64,000 bases of DNA. It comes from Arthrobacter sp. MAHUQ-56. Lineage in GTDB: Bacteria; Actinomycetota; Actinomycetes; Actinomycetales; Micrococcaceae. The notes beneath the pieces are model-generated. The model saw only the letters and a list, made by a program, of their open reading frames with translations. It made no database searches and was not told the DNA's origin. Both the position numbers and the translations under genes were made by a program. Location: assembly GCF_019710585.1 (NCBI RefSeq), contig NZ_JAIFZQ010000018.1, positions 124,001 through 188,000 of the forward strand. Reading direction: 5' to 3'. This document shows positions 27,182 through 37,458 of this stretch, piece by piece; positions within the stretch are counted from its first letter, which is position 1; the number at the start of each line of letters is the position of its first letter.

Positions 27182-29593
27182 ATGACCTCAGCCGCCGAAA
27201 CATCGCTGGCCGGCGTCCACGTCACGTGGATCGAAGAGACCGGAATCGCTGACCTCCCCTCCGTTGGTGGGAAGAACGCTTCCCTGGGTGAGCTAAGCCG
27301 TGCCCTGCGGTCCGCCGGAGTGCGGGTTCCGGAGGGATTCGCCACCACCGCCACCGCCTACCGGGCCTTCCTCGACGCCAACAACCTGGAGCCGGGCATC
27401 AGGAGCCGCATTGAGGACTACCGGGCGGGACGTTCCACGCTGCGGCAGGCGGGGGCGGCCATCCGCGAACTGTTCCTGCAGGCCAGTTTCCCCGAAGACA
27501 CCGCAAAGGACATCCAGGAGCACTACCGGGCACTGTGCCAACGCGCGGGCCAGGACCAGGCAGCCGTGGCCGTCCGCAGCAGCGCCACGGCCGAGGACCT
27601 GCCGGACGCCAGCTTCGCCGGACAGCAGGAAACCTACCTCAACGTTGCCGGCGGCCGCGCCGTTTTGGACGCCTGCCGGCGCTGTTACGCCTCGCTCTTC
27701 ACCGACCGGGCCATCAGCTACCGGGAGATAAAGGGGTTCGACCACCTGGACGTTGCATTGTCCGTCGGCGTGCAGCGGATGGTGCGCTCGGACCTGGGCG
27801 CTTCGGGCGTGATGTTCTCGATCGACACGGAGTCCGGCTTTCCCCAGGTGGTGGTGATCAGCGCGGCGTGGGGGCTCGGGGAGACGGTGGTCCAGGGAAC
27901 CATCAACCCGGACAAGTACCAGGTGTTCAAGCCCCTGCTGGCGGACCAGCGGTTCAGCCCCATCATCGAGCGGGAGCTGGGCGCCAAGGAGCGCAAGATG
28001 GTCTACAGCCAGGGCGGGGATGCCCGGACCCGGACTGTTGAGACCAGCGAACGGGAACGGCGCTCGCTGGTGCTCGCGGACCCGGAGATTGTCCTCCTGG
28101 CGCGCTGGGCGGCGGCCGTCGAGGACCACTATGGGCGCCCCATGGACATGGAATGGGCAAAGGACGGACTGACGGGCGAACTGTTCATGGTGCAGGCACG
28201 GCCGGAAACGGTCCAGGCCCGGCGGGACATTTCCACCTTCCGCACCTACCGGCTTGCAGGGACGGGGCGGGTACTGGCAACCGGTGCCGCCATCGGCGAT
28301 TCCATCGCCCGCGGGCAGGCGTGCGTGATCACGGATGCGAAGGACATCGAGTCCTTTGTCGACGGTTCCGTGCTGGTCACCCGGATGACGGACCCGGACT
28401 GGGTTCCGGTGATGAAACGCGCTGCCGGCATCGTCACCGACCACGGCGGCCCCACCAGCCACGCGGCTATTGTCAGCAGGGAACTCGGGGTGCCGGCCGT
28501 CGTCGGGACGCGCAACGCAACGGATGTCCTGTCCGACGGCGGCCCGGTCACGTTGTCCTGCGCCGAAGGGGAAGAAGGCCGCGTCTACGAGGGGCTGCTG
28601 GACTACTCGGTGGACGACGTGGACATGCAGGCCCTCCCGGCCACCCGCACCGGCGTCATGGTCAACATCGCCAGCCCGGCCGCTGCCTTCAAATGGTGGC
28701 GCCTTCCGGCGGCCGGCGTAGGCCTGGCCCGGATGGAGTTCATCATCAACAACCTCATCCGCATCCACCCCATGGCCCTGGTCCACCCGGAACGGGTCAC
28801 AGATCCCGGCGAGGCCGGGCTGATCCGGGAACTCACCAGCGGTTATGGCGACCCGCAGGAATACTTCGTCGACGTCCTTGCCACCGGCATCGCGAAGATT
28901 GCGGCCCCCTTCCACCCGAAGCCGGTGATCGTCCGGCTCAGCGACTTCAAGAGCAACGAATACAGCCACCTGGTGGGCGGCAGCTACTTTGAGCGCCCGG
29001 AAGAGAACCCCATGCTGGGGTTCCGCGGCGCTTCACGGTACTACAGCGGCCATTACCGGGAAGGGTTCGCCCTCGAGTGCCGTGCCCTCAAACGGGTCCG
29101 TGAGCAGATCGGTTTTTCCAACGTCATCGTCATGGTCCCGTTCTGCCGGACCGTCAATGAAGCCGACCTGGTCATCCAGGCGATGGAGGAACACGGCCTG
29201 GTCCGCGGCGCGGCGGGACTGCAGCTGTACATGATGTGCGAAATCCCCTCGAACGTGGTCCTGGCGGAGGACTTCGCGCGCCGCTTTGACGGGTTCTCCA
29301 TCGGCTCCAACGACCTAACGCAGCTGGTGCTGGGCGTGGACCGCGACTCGGAGGAACTCGCGGGGCTGTTCGACGAACGCGACCCCGCCGTCACGTCCAT
29401 GATTGCCCAGGCAATCGGCAAGGCACACGCCGCCGGCATCAAGATCGGCATTTGCGGGCAAGGGCCCAGCAACCACCCCGACCTCGCCGAGTTCCTGGTG
29501 GCCCAGGGCATCGATTCGGTGTCGCTGAACCCGGACACGTTCCTGAAGACCCTTCCCATCATCGCCGCTGCCGAGGCCGCCGCCAAAGGGTAG
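27182..29593 (+). CDS. ppsA: Phosphoenolpyruvate synthase
   Basis: An 803-residue enzyme (usual size about 790-800) that converts pyruvate, ATP and water to PEP, AMP and phosphate. Domains in order: ATP-grasp (GGKNASLGEL about 25-34; VRSSATAEDLPDASFAGQQE about 125-145), the swivelling phosphohistidine domain with H427 in GGPTSHAAIVS, and the C-terminal PEP/pyruvate barrel (ENPMLGFRGASRYYS; SIGSNDLTQLVLGVDRD). The domain order separates it from rifampicin phosphotransferase. It is the third gene of the USP-ATPase operon. Confidence 0.95.
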   Translation: MTSAAETSLAGVHVTWIEETGIADLPSVGGKNASLGELSRALRSAGVRVPEGFATTATAYRAFLDANNLEPGIRSRIEDYRAGRSTLRQAGAAIRELFLQASFPEDTAKDIQEHYRALCQRAGQDQAAVAVRSSATAEDLPDASFAGQQETYLNVAGGRAVLDACRRCYASLFTDRAISYREIKGFDHLDVALSVGVQRMVRSDLGASGVMFSIDTESGFPQVVVISAAWGLGETVVQGTINPDKYQVFKPLLADQRFSPIIERELGAKERKMVYSQGGDARTRTVETSERERRSLVLADPEIVLLARWAAAVEDHYGRPMDMEWAKDGLTGELFMVQARPETVQARRDISTFRTYRLAGTGRVLATGAAIGDSIARGQACVITDAKDIESFVDGSVLVTRMTDPDWVPVMKRAAGIVTDHGGPTSHAAIVSRELGVPAVVGTRNATDVLSDGGPVTLSCAEGEEGRVYEGLLDYSVDDVDMQALPATRTGVMVNIASPAAAFKWWRLPAAGVGLARMEFIINNLIRIHPMALVHPERVTDPGEAGLIRELTSGYGDPQEYFVDVLATGIAKIAAPFHPKPVIVRLSDFKSNEYSHLVGGSYFERPEENPMLGFRGASRYYSGHYREGFALECRALKRVREQIGFSNVIVMVPFCRTVNEADLVIQAMEEHGLVRGAAGLQLYMMCEIPSNVVLAEDFARRFDGFSIGSNDLTQLVLGVDRDSEELAGLFDERDPAVTSMIAQAIGKAHAAGIKIGICGQGPSNHPDLAEFLVAQGIDSVSLNPDTFLKTLPIIAAAEAAAKG

Positions 29594-29625
29594 CTGGGAG
29601 AGCCCCGGCCGCCAGGGCAAGCAAA

Positions 29626-29653
29626 GTGCCTGGCCTGCACGCAGGCCAGGCAC
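29626..29653. terminator. Bidirectional hairpin between convergent genes
   Basis: GTGCCTGGCCTGC and GCAGGCCAGGCAC are perfect 13-bp inverted repeats separated by 2 nt, between the convergent PEP synthase and Hsp20 genes. There is no T-run, as is common for actinobacterial terminators. Confidence 0.75.
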
Positions 29654-29675
29654 CGCCGTCGGCTGCTGGCGGGCC

Positions 29676-30098
29676 TCAGCCCCTGCTGATGGGGATCTTT
29701 GCGGAAGCTGCCACCTGCCCCTGGTCCGGCATCGGGGCGCGGACTTCCAGGACGCCGTCCTTGTAGGACGCGGAAACGTCGTCCTGCTGGACGCCGCTGG
29801 GCAGCGGGATCCGGCGCATGAACGAGCCGTAGCGGAATTCAGACCTGTAGCTGTCCTTGTCCTTATGCTCCTTCTTCTCCTGCCGCTCGGCCTTGATCGA
29901 CAGCACGCCGTCGGCGACTGTCACGTCCACGTCCTTGTCGGGATCAATGCCGGGCAGTTCGGCCCGCACCACCAGCGTGTTGCCATCCACCATCTCTTCA
30001 ACCCGAATGGCGGAAGACCCCGTCTCGCCCTCGAAGAGTCTTTCGATCAGATCCATGGGGGAGCGGCGGGTGTCGAACCATTTCATCAGGTCTGTCAT
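29676..30098 (-). CDS. Hsp20/alpha-crystallin small heat-shock protein
   Basis: A 140-residue sHsp. The alpha-crystallin domain spans about 40-130 (RAELPGIDPDKDVDVTVADG, then FRYGSFMRRIPLPSGV), with a C-terminal I-P-I motif in AKIPISRG that seats in the partner's groove. It acts as an ATP-independent holdase. ATG 30098 is set by GGAGG 7 bp upstream. It lies 13 bp behind the P-type ATPase and ends the PPOX-USP-ATPase-Hsp20 run, comparable to hspX in the mycobacterial DosR regulon. Confidence 0.94.
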   Translation of the reverse strand: MTDLMKWFDTRRSPMDLIERLFEGETGSSAIRVEEMVDGNTLVVRAELPGIDPDKDVDVTVADGVLSIKAERQEKKEHKDKDSYRSEFRYGSFMRRIPLPSGVQQDDVSASYKDGVLEVRAPMPDQGQVAASAKIPISRG

Positions 30099-30111
30099 TC
30101 TTGCCTCCTGC

Positions 30112-32637
30112 TCATCTGGACGCCGGATCATCGGGTTGCCCGGCAGTTCCACCATCCGCTTCCCGGGAAGCAGGTTCCAGAGTCAAAGGTCCCAGCCTGC
30201 TCCCGCCGGTGCGGGCGCCTGTCCGCCGGGCAAAATGTGCGGCGGTTTCGACGGCCAGGCACCCCGCCAGGGCAGCTGCGACGGCGACGGCCAGGAGTTC
30301 CGCATGCGGCAGTCCGAGGCGAAAGAAGTCCTGGGTCAAAGGGACAGTGAAGAGCAGGGCCAGTCCCGCGTACATGCCGGCCAGGATCAGGAGCTTGGGT
30401 GTGGTGAGGGGCCGTGATGCGATCACCAGGATCCACGCCGCTACGAGCGCCAGGGTCACGGCGGAGGCCGACTGGGCCTCTTCAGTGTCCCTCCCGCCCG
30501 AGGACTGGGCGTAGGCGGCGACGGCCAGCACGCATGCCGCGGCAGAGATCCCGGCGGGTACGGCGAAAGCCAGTGAGCGGCGGAGGAAGCCGGATTCATA
30601 GCGCCGCGCTCCCGGTTGCAGGGCCAGGAAGAAGGCCGGCAGGCCGATGGTCAGGCCGTCGAGGGCGGACAGTTGCCGGGGCAGGAAAGGGAACGCCAGC
30701 AGCAGGATGCCGGCCAGGACCGAGATGACAGTTGCGTACACGGTCTTGCTAAGGAAAACCAGGGACACCCGCTCGATGTTGGCGATGGCCCGGCGCCCTT
30801 CGTCAACCACTGCCGGCAACCTGTCGAAGCGCCCGTCCAGGAGGACGAGGCGGGCTACGGCCTTGGTTGCCGGTGCCGCGGAATCCATGGCAATGCCCAG
30901 GTCGGCCTCCTTGAGTGCCAGGACATCGTTGACCCCGTCTCCGGTCATGGCCACGGTGTGTCCCTGCCGTTTCAGTGACTGGATCAGTTCCCTCTTTTGC
31001 GACGGCGTGACCCCGCCGAAGAGGTCCTGGGACTCCACGATCCCATCCTGCAGGAGCGGTTCTTCGGGCAGGTTCCTCGCATCGTAGGCGGTACCGGATC
31101 CGAAGCCCAGGCCGCGGGCCAGGGCCGAAACAGTCCGGGGATCATCGCCGGAAATGATTTTCACGGTGACGCCCTGGCGCCGGAAGTAGTCGAGGGTCCG
31201 GGGGGCGTCCGTCCTGATGCTCTCCCGGAAGGTCAGGAGGAACACCGGGGAAAGGTCCGCCGGCAAGCCGGATTCCGCGGCCCCAGGCGGCAGGGGGGCC
31301 GGCAGGTGCGCCAGCGCCAGCGTGCGGAGCCCGGTTGAGGCCAGCGCCGCTGCCTGGTCGCGTGCCCGCGAACTGCCGGGGGACCCGCCGAGCACCGCGT
31401 CCGGCGCCCCCAGGATCCAGGTCCCGAATGCCCCGGATTCGGGACCGAACGTCACAGAACTCCACTTGCGCGCCGATGAGAACGGGACGGATGCCACCTC
31501 CGGGAGCGGAACGGTGGTGGGGAATGCTGCGCCGATGGCCGCGGCTGTGCTGCTGGCATCCGATGCGGCCCCGAACCATTCCACGGCAGCCCGCCACCCG
31601 TCCTCCGGGCGCCTTCCGGTGCCATGGACTGCGTCAAACTCGATGGGGCCGGAGGAGAGCGTCCCCGTCTTGTCCAGGCACAGGACGTCCACCCTCGCCA
31701 GCACCTCCACGGCCGCAAGTTCCTGGACCAGGACCTTCTGGCCGGCGAGCCGGAGGCCGCCCACGGCGAAGGCCACGCTGGTCATCAGGACCAGGCCGAG
31801 CGGGATCATGGCCATGATGCCCGCAATTGTCCCCACAGCCGCTGGAACCCACCTCCATGTGGTGAAGGCGGCCGACCACCCGCCCTGTTCCAGCATCTGG
31901 GCATTCACCAGCAGCGCGGCGGTGGGCAGCAGCAGCCATGAGATCACGCGGAAGACCCTGTCCAGGCCCCGGCGGATCTCCGACGTGACCAGGGAAAAGC
32001 GCCTGGCTTCGGCCGCCAGCCCGGAGGCGAACGTCGCCGGTCCGACGCGCAGGACCCGGGCGTAGCCGTTGCCGCCCAGGACCAATGAGCCCGAGAGAAG
32101 CACGTCGCCCGGCAGCTTGGGCACGGGCTCCGACTCCCCGGTCAGCAGGGATTCGTCCACTTCGAGGGAAGCACCGTCCAGAAGCTGAAGGTCCGCGGTG
32201 ACCTCGTCTCCGGCGCTCAGCACCACCAGGTCATCCGCTACCAGTTCCCCTGAGGGTATCTCTGTCCTGGCACCGTTGCGGATGACCCGGCTGGTCGCGG
32301 CATGCAGGATAGCCAACTGATCGAGGGAACGCTTGGCACGGTACTCCTGGATGATGCCAATCAGCGCGTTGCTGATGGCGGACAGGCCAAAGAGGGCATC
32401 CCGCCACTGGCCCAGCACCAACAGCAGGAGGAAACTCCCGCCGACGATGGCGTTGAACAGGGTGAAGACGTTGGCCCGCACGATGTCCCAGACGCTGCGG
32501 CTCGTGGCTGCCGGAACGCTGTTGACCTGCCCACTGTGGGTCCGTTCCAGTACTTCAGCGGTGGAGAGGCCTTCGGGCGCCCCGCGATGGCCCGCGGCGG
32601 CGCCCGAGACGCTTTGGTTCTGCCCGGCTGTGGACAT
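30112..32637 (-). CDS. P-type cation-transporting ATPase with PLGL in M4
   Basis: About 841 residues. TGESEP is present in the actuator domain, D322 in DKTGT is phosphorylated, and GDGVNDVLALKEADLGIAM is the hinge. The M4 ion-binding segment reads IPLGLVLMTSVAFAVGG with P279-L-G-L, where P2 pumps normally have PEGL, so a key acidic ligand is replaced. Overall it resembles the CtpE group. The start is uncertain: ATG 32637 lacks a good ribosome site, although AAGGAG sits at the end of the USP gene; ATG 32712 would overlap that gene by 49 bp. Confidence 0.9.
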   Translation of the reverse strand: MSTAGQNQSVSGAAAGHRGAPEGLSTAEVLERTHSGQVNSVPAATSRSVWDIVRANVFTLFNAIVGGSFLLLLVLGQWRDALFGLSAISNALIGIIQEYRAKRSLDQLAILHAATSRVIRNGARTEIPSGELVADDLVVLSAGDEVTADLQLLDGASLEVDESLLTGESEPVPKLPGDVLLSGSLVLGGNGYARVLRVGPATFASGLAAEARRFSLVTSEIRRGLDRVFRVISWLLLPTAALLVNAQMLEQGGWSAAFTTWRWVPAAVGTIAGIMAMIPLGLVLMTSVAFAVGGLRLAGQKVLVQELAAVEVLARVDVLCLDKTGTLSSGPIEFDAVHGTGRRPEDGWRAAVEWFGAASDASSTAAAIGAAFPTTVPLPEVASVPFSSARKWSSVTFGPESGAFGTWILGAPDAVLGGSPGSSRARDQAAALASTGLRTLALAHLPAPLPPGAAESGLPADLSPVFLLTFRESIRTDAPRTLDYFRRQGVTVKIISGDDPRTVSALARGLGFGSGTAYDARNLPEEPLLQDGIVESQDLFGGVTPSQKRELIQSLKRQGHTVAMTGDGVNDVLALKEADLGIAMDSAAPATKAVARLVLLDGRFDRLPAVVDEGRRAIANIERVSLVFLSKTVYATVISVLAGILLLAFPFLPRQLSALDGLTIGLPAFFLALQPGARRYESGFLRRSLAFAVPAGISAAACVLAVAAYAQSSGGRDTEEAQSASAVTLALVAAWILVIASRPLTTPKLLILAGMYAGLALLFTVPLTQDFFRLGLPHAELLAVAVAAALAGCLAVETAAHFARRTGARTGGSRLGPLTLEPASREADGGTAGQPDDPASR

Positions 32638-32663
32638 GGCGCGACCAGGAACAGCTTCCGCCG

Positions 32664-33530
32664 TTACTCCTTGTGCTGGCTCTTGTGCATGCGGGTAATA
32701 ACGGTGGGGCATGGGGGCTGGGTCAGGACCGCGTGCGCTGTCGAGCCGAGGAGGAGCCGCCCGAACCCGCCCCTGCCCAGGCTGCCGAGGACCAGCAGCC
32801 GCGCCCCGGCAGCCGTCCGGACCAGGGCGTCCGCGGGCTCCAGGACTGTCTCCAGGACGCTGTGGACCACAAGGTCGGGGTACTCCTGGCGGAGGCCTGC
32901 CAGCGTCTCGGACAGCACCAATTGTTCTTCCTCAACCACGTGGCCGGCGAAACTGGAGGAGGGGAGCCCTGCGGCGATCCAGCGGTTGGGGCCGGTGAAG
33001 GCGTAGAGGACCGTTAGTTCTTCACCCAGGACATCGGCCTCCGCCGCCGCAAAGGCAACCGCCTGGGTGGACTCGCGCGATCCATCCACGCCGACGAAGA
33101 CCCCCCGCCCGTCCTCCTGGCCGATGCCGATGACCGCCACCGGGCATTCGGCAGTGGCAGCGGCCTGCAGGGCGCGGTCGGTCAAGGCCCCGCGGGAATG
33201 GCCGCTGGTACCCAGGACCAGCATGGACGCGTTCCTGGAATAGTCCCCGAGTGCGGCTCCCACGCCTCCTTCGAGCAGTTCCAGCGTGACCTGAAGGCCC
33301 GGCTCGGCGGCGCGCGCCTTCTCGCCGACCTCCTTGAGTAGGTCCAGGCCCCTTTCGCGGAGCACTTCGACGTAGGGGAGTACCTCAGCGGCCATCCACC
33401 GGTCATCCAGGACATGCAGTACGGCCAAGGGCACTTTGAGCCGGTTGGCACGGGCCGCTGCCCAGTACAGGGCGGCGTTTGAGGCGGGCGAGTCGGTGAT
33501 GCCGACGGCGATGGGCTGGCTTGGTGCCAT
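32664..33530 (-). CDS. Universal stress protein, two UspA domains
   Basis: A 288-residue tandem USP. Domain 1 begins PIAVGITDSPASNAALYWAA and has the loop VLGTSGHSRGALTDRA; domain 2 begins GVFVGVDGSRESTQAVAFAA and has VLGSLGRGGFGRLLLGSTAH. Domain 2 keeps the full ATP loop, while domain 1 is degenerate. ATG 33530 is preferred because AAGGA lies 8 bp upstream. Its closest relative in the window is the USP at 45618. Confidence 0.92.
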   Translation of the reverse strand: MAPSQPIAVGITDSPASNAALYWAAARANRLKVPLAVLHVLDDRWMAAEVLPYVEVLRERGLDLLKEVGEKARAAEPGLQVTLELLEGGVGAALGDYSRNASMLVLGTSGHSRGALTDRALQAAATAECPVAVIGIGQEDGRGVFVGVDGSRESTQAVAFAAAEADVLGEELTVLYAFTGPNRWIAAGLPSSSFAGHVVEEEQLVLSETLAGLRQEYPDLVVHSVLETVLEPADALVRTAAGARLLVLGSLGRGGFGRLLLGSTAHAVLTQPPCPTVITRMHKSQHKE

Positions 33531-33545
33531 GGTGGCCATCCTTGC

Positions 33546-33570
33546 GGGTCTGGTGGGGTGGGTGGTGGGG
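33546..33570 (+). other. Potential G-quadruplex tract
   Basis: Four runs of three to four G with loops of 6, 1 and 4 nt (GGG at 33546, GGGG at 33555, GGG at 33560, GGGG at 33567) on the plus strand, i.e. the template strand for the USP operon, just before its start codon. Confidence 0.5.
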
Positions 33571-33609
33571 TTGGAAGGTTTGAGGGGTGGGCAGTTTCGC
33601 GCAGCAGGA

Positions 33610-34068
33610 TTAGTCGGCTGTGGGCTCCCGGGGCGGCCACCAGTGTGTTGGTGCCGCAATGACAAACCGCCGGCCGCTGATGTCCTCCGGTGTGATCCGA
33701 AGCAGGACGTTCTTTTGTCCCGGTTGCCACGGCGAGAGTCCGGCGTCCATGGCGTCCTGGACTTCCTCCGCGTCCGAGACGACAGCAGCGTGGCCCTTGA
33801 TGATGACGCTCCAGGCGATGGTCCCGTACTGGTTCATCCCGTCCGCCTCGACCGCTACGGACTTCCGGCCGGCAAGGGAGGCGAGCTTGGTGTTGTCGCC
33901 TGTCCGGATCAGCAAGGTGCCGTTGGTGGGGACGTAATTGACAGGGAAGTTCTCCACGGCCTCACCGTCCACAAAGGCCACCCGGCACAGGGAAGCGGAG
34001 CGAAGGTATTTCCAACAATCATGGACGCCGAGATGCTGGATTCCGGGTTCTGTTGCTGCTGTGTTCAT
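33610..34068 (-). CDS. PPOX-fold (pyridoxamine-phosphate-oxidase-like) flavin-binding protein
   Basis: A 152-residue split-barrel protein: LRSASLCRVAFVDGEAVENF (about 22-41), FPVNYVPTNGTLLIRTGDNT, and AWSVIIKGHAAVVSDAEE. These are the strands that bind FMN or F420 in this fold. The C-terminal RRFVIAAPTHWWPPREP has a Trp pair near the expected ligand edge. The reaction is unknown; similar proteins occur in the mycobacterial DosR regulon. Motif site 5 lies 35 bp before the start, and the USP-ATPase-Hsp20 genes follow after 79 bp on the same strand. Confidence 0.88.
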   Translation of the reverse strand: MNTAATEPGIQHLGVHDCWKYLRSASLCRVAFVDGEAVENFPVNYVPTNGTLLIRTGDNTKLASLAGRKSVAVEADGMNQYGTIAWSVIIKGHAAVVSDAEEVQDAMDAGLSPWQPGQKNVLLRITPEDISGRRFVIAAPTHWWPPREPTAD

Positions 34069-34102
34069 GGCCGTAGCCTAGGGCTGGGAAGCAGCCGCGG
34101 CT

Positions 34103-34118
34103 AGGGAAGAAGGTCCCG
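34103..34118. promoter_or_regulatory. DosR-box-like site 5
   Basis: AGGGAAGAAGGTCCCG, 35 bp before the PPOX gene (minus strand). It keeps the GTCCC arm but has AA for the usual CC/AC. The kinase start lies 206 bp away on the other side. Confidence 0.6.
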
Positions 34119-34272
34119 CCGGCAGCAACGCCAGTGACCGATGAATTGAATTCGTAACAGGCCCGGCTATGTCTGTCGTCGCCGGGGTCTTCTAGAATGG
34201 TTCCAGGACATGCCTTCGTGCTCGGGGGAGGCGCATTCAGGGACGGGGCCGTACTCCGTTCCGGGCGTTTGA

Positions 34273-36006
<1,734 letters not shown>

Positions 36007-36033
36007 TCGGGGCGGGACGGTCCAGCCTCGATG

Positions 36034-36714
36034 TCAGGATTCATCCGTGGCATTCCGGGTGACGTACACCGCAGCCTGGGTCCGGCGCTCAAAGCCAAGT
36101 TTTGCCAGGATCGACGAGACATAGTTCTTGACGGTCTTTTCCGCCAGGAACAGGTCGTCACCGATCTGCCGGTTGGTCAGTCCCTTCCCGATCAAGGCGA
36201 GGACCTTCTTTTCCTGCGCGCTGAGGGCCTCCAGGCGCGGGTCAACCGGGGCCCTGGACAGGCCCTCGATGATCCGCTGCTCCACCCCGGGCTCGAACAA
36301 CGACTCACCGGCCGCGGCCCTGCGGATCCCGGTCAGAAGGTCATCGCTCCGGATCTGCTTCAGGATGTAGCCGGATGCGCCGGCCAGGACAGCACCGCGA
36401 AGGGCCTGTTCGTCGTCGTAGCTGGTCAGGATGAGGCAGCGCAGCCGGGGGTCGAGGGAACGAACGTCGCGGCAGACTTCTATGCCCGTGCCGTCGGGAA
36501 GGCGCCCGTCCAGGATGGCGATGTCAGGTTGCAATGCGGGGATGCGCCGTGTGGCCTCGGCGGCGGAGCCGCTCTCGCCAACCACCAGGAACCCTTCACC
36601 CTCCAGCAGGTCCCTCAGCCCCTGCCGGACCAGCTCGTGGTCATCGAGGATGAACACGCGCATCGCCCCGGAAGAAGCTGCTGCGTGCTCGGCCCCCGCT
36701 TCATGGTTTTGCAC
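36034..36714 (-). CDS. NarL/LuxR-family response regulator, DevR/DosR-like
   Basis: A 226-residue regulator. Receiver domain: DD pair in FILDDHELVR (21-30), phosphoacceptor D69 in AILDGRLPDGTGIE, and switch residues in ILTSY and ASGYILK. LuxR-type HTH at about 163-220: LTNRQIGDDLFLAEKTVKNY, then ERRTQAAVY. The recognition helix EKTVKNYVS keeps the K-x2-KN residues that contact the box in DosR. GTG 36714 with GGGAG upstream is used; ATG 36663 is possible. It is convergent with the kinase (27 bp apart). Three palindromes lie upstream, suggesting autoregulation. Confidence 0.93.
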   Translation of the reverse strand: MQNHEAGAEHAAASSGAMRVFILDDHELVRQGLRDLLEGEGFLVVGESGSAAEATRRIPALQPDIAILDGRLPDGTGIEVCRDVRSLDPRLRCLILTSYDDEQALRGAVLAGASGYILKQIRSDDLLTGIRRAAAGESLFEPGVEQRIIEGLSRAPVDPRLEALSAQEKKVLALIGKGLTNRQIGDDLFLAEKTVKNYVSSILAKLGFERRTQAAVYVTRNATDES

Positions 36715-36750
36715 CTAATGCTCCCAACATCGGACCAGGCCCTTCTTTCG

Positions 36751-36766
36751 GAGGGGCAGTCCCCTC
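36751..36766. promoter_or_regulatory. Palindrome upstream of the regulator gene
   Basis: GAGGGGCAGTCCCCTC: 6-bp arms around CAGT. Same N4 spacing as the island motif but GGGG/CCCC arms; 37 bp before the regulator start. Confidence 0.5.
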
Positions 36767-36768
36767 GA

Positions 36769-36780
36769 GGGACTAGTCCC
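36769..36780. promoter_or_regulatory. GGGACTAGTCCC palindrome
   Basis: A perfect 12-bp palindrome with GGGAC/GTCCC arms but a 2-bp spacer instead of 4, so half-turn phasing differs from the other sites. Confidence 0.45.
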
Positions 36781-36808
36781 ATTGTTCCCTGCGGACGGAT
36801 CGGCGGGA

Positions 36809-36824
36809 AGGGACCAAAGTCCAC
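36809..36824. promoter_or_regulatory. DosR-box-like site 6
   Basis: AGGGACCAAAGTCCAC, sharing its first 14 bases with the perfect palindrome at 19058. It lies 95 bp before the regulator gene in the common orientation. Confidence 0.72.
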
Positions 36825-36899
36825 AGCGCCCCGCGCAGCCCGGGGCCGCCGGCAGGTGGCGGGCAGCTGGCTGTCCGGTGCTGGCAACGCCGCCACCCT

Positions 36900-36915
36900 G
36901 ATGACCTTTGGCCCT
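36900..36915. promoter_or_regulatory. DosR-box-like site 7
   Basis: GATGACCTTTGGCCCT on the plus strand, 60 bp before the USP start at 36975. Together with site 6 it makes this 260-bp divergent gap the most motif-rich stretch of the island. Confidence 0.72.
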
Positions 36916-36974
36916 ACCCCGCTTGCCGCGGGCAGTCCACTCTGGGACGGACCGCACCATGAGAGAGAACGGAA

Positions 36975-37433
36975 ATGGCGATGGCAGCCGCGGAAACGCA
37001 CCCGAGAATTATCGTGGGAGTGGATGGGTCAGAGGCTTCCGTGGCCGCCCTCCGGGTTGCCCGCGCATTGGCGGAGCCCCTGTCGGCGAGAGTCGAAGCG
37101 TGGGCGTGCTGGGACGTCCCGGCCGGCTATGGCGTCTACCTGGCCGTCGGAATCGAAGGATTCAAATTCGCGGCGGAACAGGTGCTGCAGCAGGCCCTGA
37201 AAGACGCCTTCGACGAGCAGCCGGCCTTTGTGCATCCCAGGCTGGTGCGCGGTAAACCAAGCCCGCTGTTGATTGACGGCAGCCGCAATGCGCTGCTGCT
37301 CATTGTGGGTCGCCGGGGACATGGGAGCTTCGTCCCCGGTTCGGTGAGTTCAGCCTGCGTAAGCCATGCGCACTGTCCCGTCCTGGTGGTCCACGCCCCG
37401 GAAGAAGGACGGCCGCAGGAAGGCCAGCCGTAG
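36975..37433 (+). CDS. Universal stress protein, single domain
   Basis: A 152-residue USP with RIIVGVDGSEASVAALRVAR near the start and ATP loop VGRRGHGSFVPGSVSSACVS. It is very similar to the USP at 43320 (shared HAHCPVLVVH end), indicating duplication within the island. A purine-rich GAGAGAGAACGGAA precedes ATG 36975. It appears to be monocistronic. Confidence 0.93.
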   Translation: MAMAAAETHPRIIVGVDGSEASVAALRVARALAEPLSARVEAWACWDVPAGYGVYLAVGIEGFKFAAEQVLQQALKDAFDEQPAFVHPRLVRGKPSPLLIDGSRNALLLIVGRRGHGSFVPGSVSSACVSHAHCPVLVVHAPEEGRPQEGQP

Positions 37434-37458
37434 GAAGGGCCCGCTAACCCTGTGCCCG

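Noticed and set aside
27293..28969. Long open frame (558 codons) antisense to ppsA
   Set aside because: It mirrors the codon structure of the strongly supported PEP synthase, and its translation is Gly/Arg/His-rich without motifs, typical of GC-rich antisense shadow.
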